Origin: Bacillota bacterium
GTDB lineage: Bacteria; Bacillota; Clostridia; Clostridiales; Clostridiaceae
DNA: 64,000 nucleotides
Direction: 5' to 3'
Assembly: GCA_021781745.1 (NCBI GenBank)
Contig: JAJXWH010000010.1
Coordinates: 1-64,000, forward strand
The notes under the pieces are model-generated. The model worked only from the letters and a program-made list of their open reading frames with translations. It was not told the DNA's origin and did not search any database. Position numbers and translations under genes: made by a program. Position 1 is the first letter of the stretch. The number at the start of each line of letters is the position of its first letter. Positions 62,001 to 64,000 of this stretch are shown here, one piece after another.

Positions 62001-64000
62001 TCAAAAATTACATTATCATCTTCTTTCATTATTTTTCTCATTTGCTCTTTTGGTTTTTCTTCTTGTGATAAATCACATAGCTCAATATTATATTCAAAGT
62101 CTTTCAATATATGCTGAAAGGGTACTCCATCCTTTTCCTTAAAAACTGTTCTTAAAGATTCATGGCGTTTTATAACTGTCTTAAAAGCTTCATTTAATAT
62201 ATCATAATCTAATTCTCCATTTAATAATTTGATTGGGAGATTATATGCTGTAAGTTTTGGTTCCATTTTTTGAATAAACCATATTCTTGCTTGTGCATTT
62301 GAAAGTTCACATTCTAATACTTCTTCTTTTTCAATTACAGCTTCTTTTCCTACAATATCTTTAGGATTGTTTGTATTTCCACTTTTCTCATCAATATACT
62401 CAGCCATTTGAACTACTGTTGGATATGCAAATATATCTGTAATATCCAATTTACTTTTATACTTCTTTTCTATTTCCTTTAATAGCTGAATAGCCATTAA
62501 TGAATCTCCACCAAGAGAATAAAAACTATCATATACATCTATTTCATTTAGACCAAAAACTTCACACCAGATCTTTGCAATTATATTTTCTGTTTCAGTA
62601 TAGCCAACTTGTTCTTTTCCTTTTATAGCAGTATCTGTTTTATTTTTTTCTTTGAAATCTTTTGTAATTGCTATAGCATTCTTTTTAATTGCAATTTCTA
62701 TTTCTTCAGATATTTTAAATTTGATTTCATCTTTAATCTGTGCAAATCTAGAATAATTTAAAACACCAGGTATTGCTTGATTTAAATCAGAATTTATAAG
62801 TTCATTTAAAGAATTTAAGGCTTTATCTGATTCTATAGACTTAATAAGTGACCCATCATTATTTACTTTATAATCAACTGCCATGCCAACTTCTTTGAAG
62901 CTAGGCCAATTGATTGCAACTGTTCTCTTTCCTTTTCTATTTCTAAGTGCTGCAAATGAATCCATATATGAATTACCTGCAGCATAATCGGATTGCCCAC
63001 TATCTCCAAAAACAGATATTATTGATGAAAACATAACAAAAAAGTCTAAATCATCTTCACTCGTAACTTGGTCAAGTATCCATGTTCCATAAAATTTAGG
63101 ATCTATTACTTTATCAAAAGTTTCCTTATCTTTTCGGAACATAAATCCATCACCTGCTAAACCGGCACAATGAACAACGCCTTTTATCTCTCCATAATTT
63201 TCTCTTAAATCTTCAAAAATACTTAGCATTTCTTTTTCATTACAAACATTAGCTTTTATATTTATAACTTCTGATCCTAATTCTTCTATTTCTCTTATAT
63301 ACTTAATTGCTCTTTTAATTTTATTATTGTCTTCATGTAATACTATTTTGTCCCATTCTTCTTTTTTAGGTATTTGAGATCTGCTAATTAGAACTATTTT
63401 TGCTTTATTTTGCTTTGATATGTGCTTACCAATTTCTAGTCCTAATCCTCCACTTCCTCCTGTAATTACATATACCTTATCTTCTTTAATATTTAACTTG
63501 TCTTTATTTTCAACATTAATCTTACTAAACTCTTGTATATACCTTTTACCATTACGATAAGCAACCTTATTTATTTCTTCATCAAAATTTAGTTCATTTA
63601 TTATATCATCTTCATATGATTCATTGTCTATATCTATTGATTTACAAGCGAAATTTATATGTTCTTTTGGTATAATCATACTTAAACTTAAATAAGATGC
63701 ATTTTGTGGATTTATAGTTGCTTCATCTCCTATAACCTCATTTGCATAATTTGACACTAATAATAAATCCAAAGAATTAGTATATTTATTTTCAACCAAG
63801 GCTTTAATCATATAGAAAATGCTATCTATACCTTCCTCTTTATTTTTCTTTAATTCATTAATATCAAAAATATCTTTTGATGGAAGTAATGTTGTCATAT
63901 GAATAATTTTTTCTATATTCGCATCTTTTATATTTCTAAGTAATTTATTATAATCATATTCACTATTGTCTATTTCGTATTTGCTTTCGCTAATCTTTTT
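59057..64000 (-). CDS. Hybrid PKS-NRPS protein, 5' end outside the window: ...KR-PCP-C-A-PCP
   Basis: The frame is open from 64000, so 59057-64000 is only the C-terminal part; an ATG at 63898 is internal. Counting from that ATG: KR (GGSGGLG 147-153, Ser291/292, Tyr305, Asn309), PCP (Ser466, YSLGGDSLMAI), condensation domain (HHIIIDG 658-664), adenylation domain 970-1480 (IIYTSGSTGLPKG, NMYGPTEATIW, YNTGDLGRY, Lys1477), PCP (Ser1534). The A-domain pocket reads D-I-F-H-M-G-M-I-W-K (1185, 1186, 1189, 1228, 1258, 1260, 1284, 1292, 1293, 1477), nearest in my memory to the glycine code. A C domain joins an acyl chain to this amino acid. Confidence 0.88.
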   Translation of the reverse strand, partial: KKISESKYEIDNSEYDYNKLLRNIKDANIEKIIHMTTLLPSKDIFDINELKKNKEEGIDSIFYMIKALVENKYTNSLDLLLVSNYANEVIGDEATINPQNASYLSLSMIIPKEHINFACKSIDIDNESYEDDIINELNFDEEINKVAYRNGKRYIQEFSKINVENKDKLNIKEDKVYVITGGSGGLGLEIGKHISKQNKAKIVLISRSQIPKKEEWDKIVLHEDNNKIKRAIKYIREIEELGSEVINIKANVCNEKEMLSIFEDLRENYGEIKGVVHCAGLAGDGFMFRKDKETFDKVIDPKFYGTWILDQVTSEDDLDFFVMFSSIISVFGDSGQSDYAAGNSYMDSFAALRNRKGKRTVAINWPSFKEVGMAVDYKVNNDGSLIKSIESDKALNSLNELINSDLNQAIPGVLNYSRFAQIKDEIKFKISEEIEIAIKKNAIAITKDFKEKNKTDTAIKGKEQVGYTETENIIAKIWCEVFGLNEIDVYDSFYSLGGDSLMAIQLLKEIEKKYKSKLDITDIFAYPTVVQMAEYIDEKSGNTNNPKDIVGKEAVIEKEEVLECELSNAQARIWFIQKMEPKLTAYNLPIKLLNGELDYDILNEAFKTVIKRHESLRTVFKEKDGVPFQHILKDFEYNIELCDLSQEEKPKEQMRKIMKEDDNVIFDLEKQLFIIKLYKISKEEFWLYINIHHIIIDGWSCGLLREEIIEIYKAKKNQGKAILNPVEKHYIDYVKYLKEWLNTNEAKNMERYWKDELKGPLPILNLCTDYKRPVRQTYNGSFVNVKLSKENTIKVKKAAQKLNTTMHMFLLSAYYVLLNRITGDKDIIIGVPNSGRQLDGIEKIVGLFINMVSIRINMKENLLSFTQVLEIIKEKSINSYKNSLYPFDLIVSELNVTRDLSRSPIFSTIFQYYDYIMFENDGISQYDLSLLCKEDSEQLTMRFEYNSDLFARETIEWYGKYMENIIDQLCDNSNINLSSIDILKDEDSSSIIEKFTGKNVELDKLTMCEAFEMCVGENKENVALSFRNENITYDELNRKANKLANLLREEENVVAGEHIGIMMKKGIDMIIAILAVLKAGGSYIPLDPTYPKSRISYIVNNAKIKILITEENNKDSIEEITEKESINTVINVNGNMKNFNDFTKVYGIDDINIHCDNNLQLNISTGSPMYIIYTSGSTGLPKGVVVSHANAMNYIRWSISEFNINTKDKMMLVTSISFDISVFEIFAALTSGCELVIVPEETLRDSYEFLDYIDEKKVNIWHSVPTLMYQALITLGNSKNQYNSVRNIRTIMLGGEAWSIEKAKEIKKEFKNAQISNMYGPTEATIWVTSYVIDEKVDSRNSLPIGKPIWNNKIAILNDNMKLCGIGEVGTIYVSGENVTLGYLDDHEKTKSVFVKIYDEIYYNTGDLGRYLNDGNIEYMGRKDNMVKVLGYRIETGEIENVMLKDRNIKEVAAVVKKSDNASKLICFYTSNNMYKIEELRNRLSDTLPYYMIPSLFIKLDNMPHTPNGKIDKKYLEQMEVTDRQDSEVDFIEASTNVEKDLVNIWKELLENKNIGINDNFFSLGGDSFLVNKMHSMIDKIYPNKVKIVDIFTHTTISKLSHLIAKSNTVKSEDERIKDEISKLFNDIESGDVDILEAVEKMDQMEV

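Noticed and set aside
63796..63898. ATG at 63898 as the true start of the PKS-NRPS gene
   Set aside because: The frame is open from 63898 through the window edge at 64000 (34 more codons), so the ATG is internal.

Overview
The window is very AT-rich and reads as a spore-forming, anaerobic Clostridium (sensu stricto, possibly near the solventogenic group; species not settled). The evidence is an alpha/beta small acid-soluble spore protein (29260-29469), the [FeFe]-hydrogenase maturation GTPase HydF (26357-27598), a Spo0B-like kinase, FloA, strong GGAGG ribosome sites and many A/T-flanked hairpins. No CRISPR array, phage, transposase or rRNA gene was seen.

Region 1 (1-19.6 kb) is an accessory strip of mostly single-gene units on the minus strand: Nudix, GNAT, DapF-like, HAD, methyltransferase, HD, VOC, flavodoxin-like, nucleoside phosphorylase and DHFR-like proteins. 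It holds decayed genes (a P-loop kinase remnant at 237-450, an HD gene with an in-frame TGA at 10778, a GNAT remnant at 13522-13720). A 20-24 base leader motif recurs in front of five genes, and a 67-base promoter block is repeated 15.1 kb apart (4148 and 19271). Embedded plus-strand units are an AraC-MFS-metallo-beta-lactamase cluster and a MerR/SDR pair with a long-spacer promoter. Two related long palindromes lie at 19.77-20.35 kb.

Region 2 (20.4-35.1 kb) is more chromosomal. It has a membrane-anchored metallo-beta-lactamase-fold hydrolase, an operon hydF - MrfA-like helicase - UvrD-like helicase, divergent aspartase, spore genes, and signalling genes (CheY-like regulator, HD-GYP protein, Cache/HAMP histidine kinase).

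Region 3 (35.5-46.1 kb) has a Spo0B-like kinase and a LytTR regulator bracketing an nfeD-floA operon, a cellobiose-type PTS/6-phospho-beta-glucosidase operon with an RpiR regulator, an HD protein, and a tRNA-His/Gln/Lys operon with a consensus promoter.

Region 4 (46.4-64.0 kb, minus strand, continuing beyond the window) is a hybrid NRPS/PKS gene cluster without acyltransferase domains (trans-AT type). In transcription order: ...KR-PCP-C-A-PCP (5' end outside), KS-DH-KR-ACP, KS-carrier, BtrH-like protein, type II thioesterase, tyrosine phenol-lyase/tryptophanase-like PLP enzyme, free acyl carrier protein, a second BtrH-like protein lacking the cysteine, and an Sfp-type phosphopantetheinyl transferase. 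There is no release domain in the assembly line. The lyase, the loose carrier and the BtrH-like pair are therefore the candidates for release and tailoring; this is the most novel part of the window.
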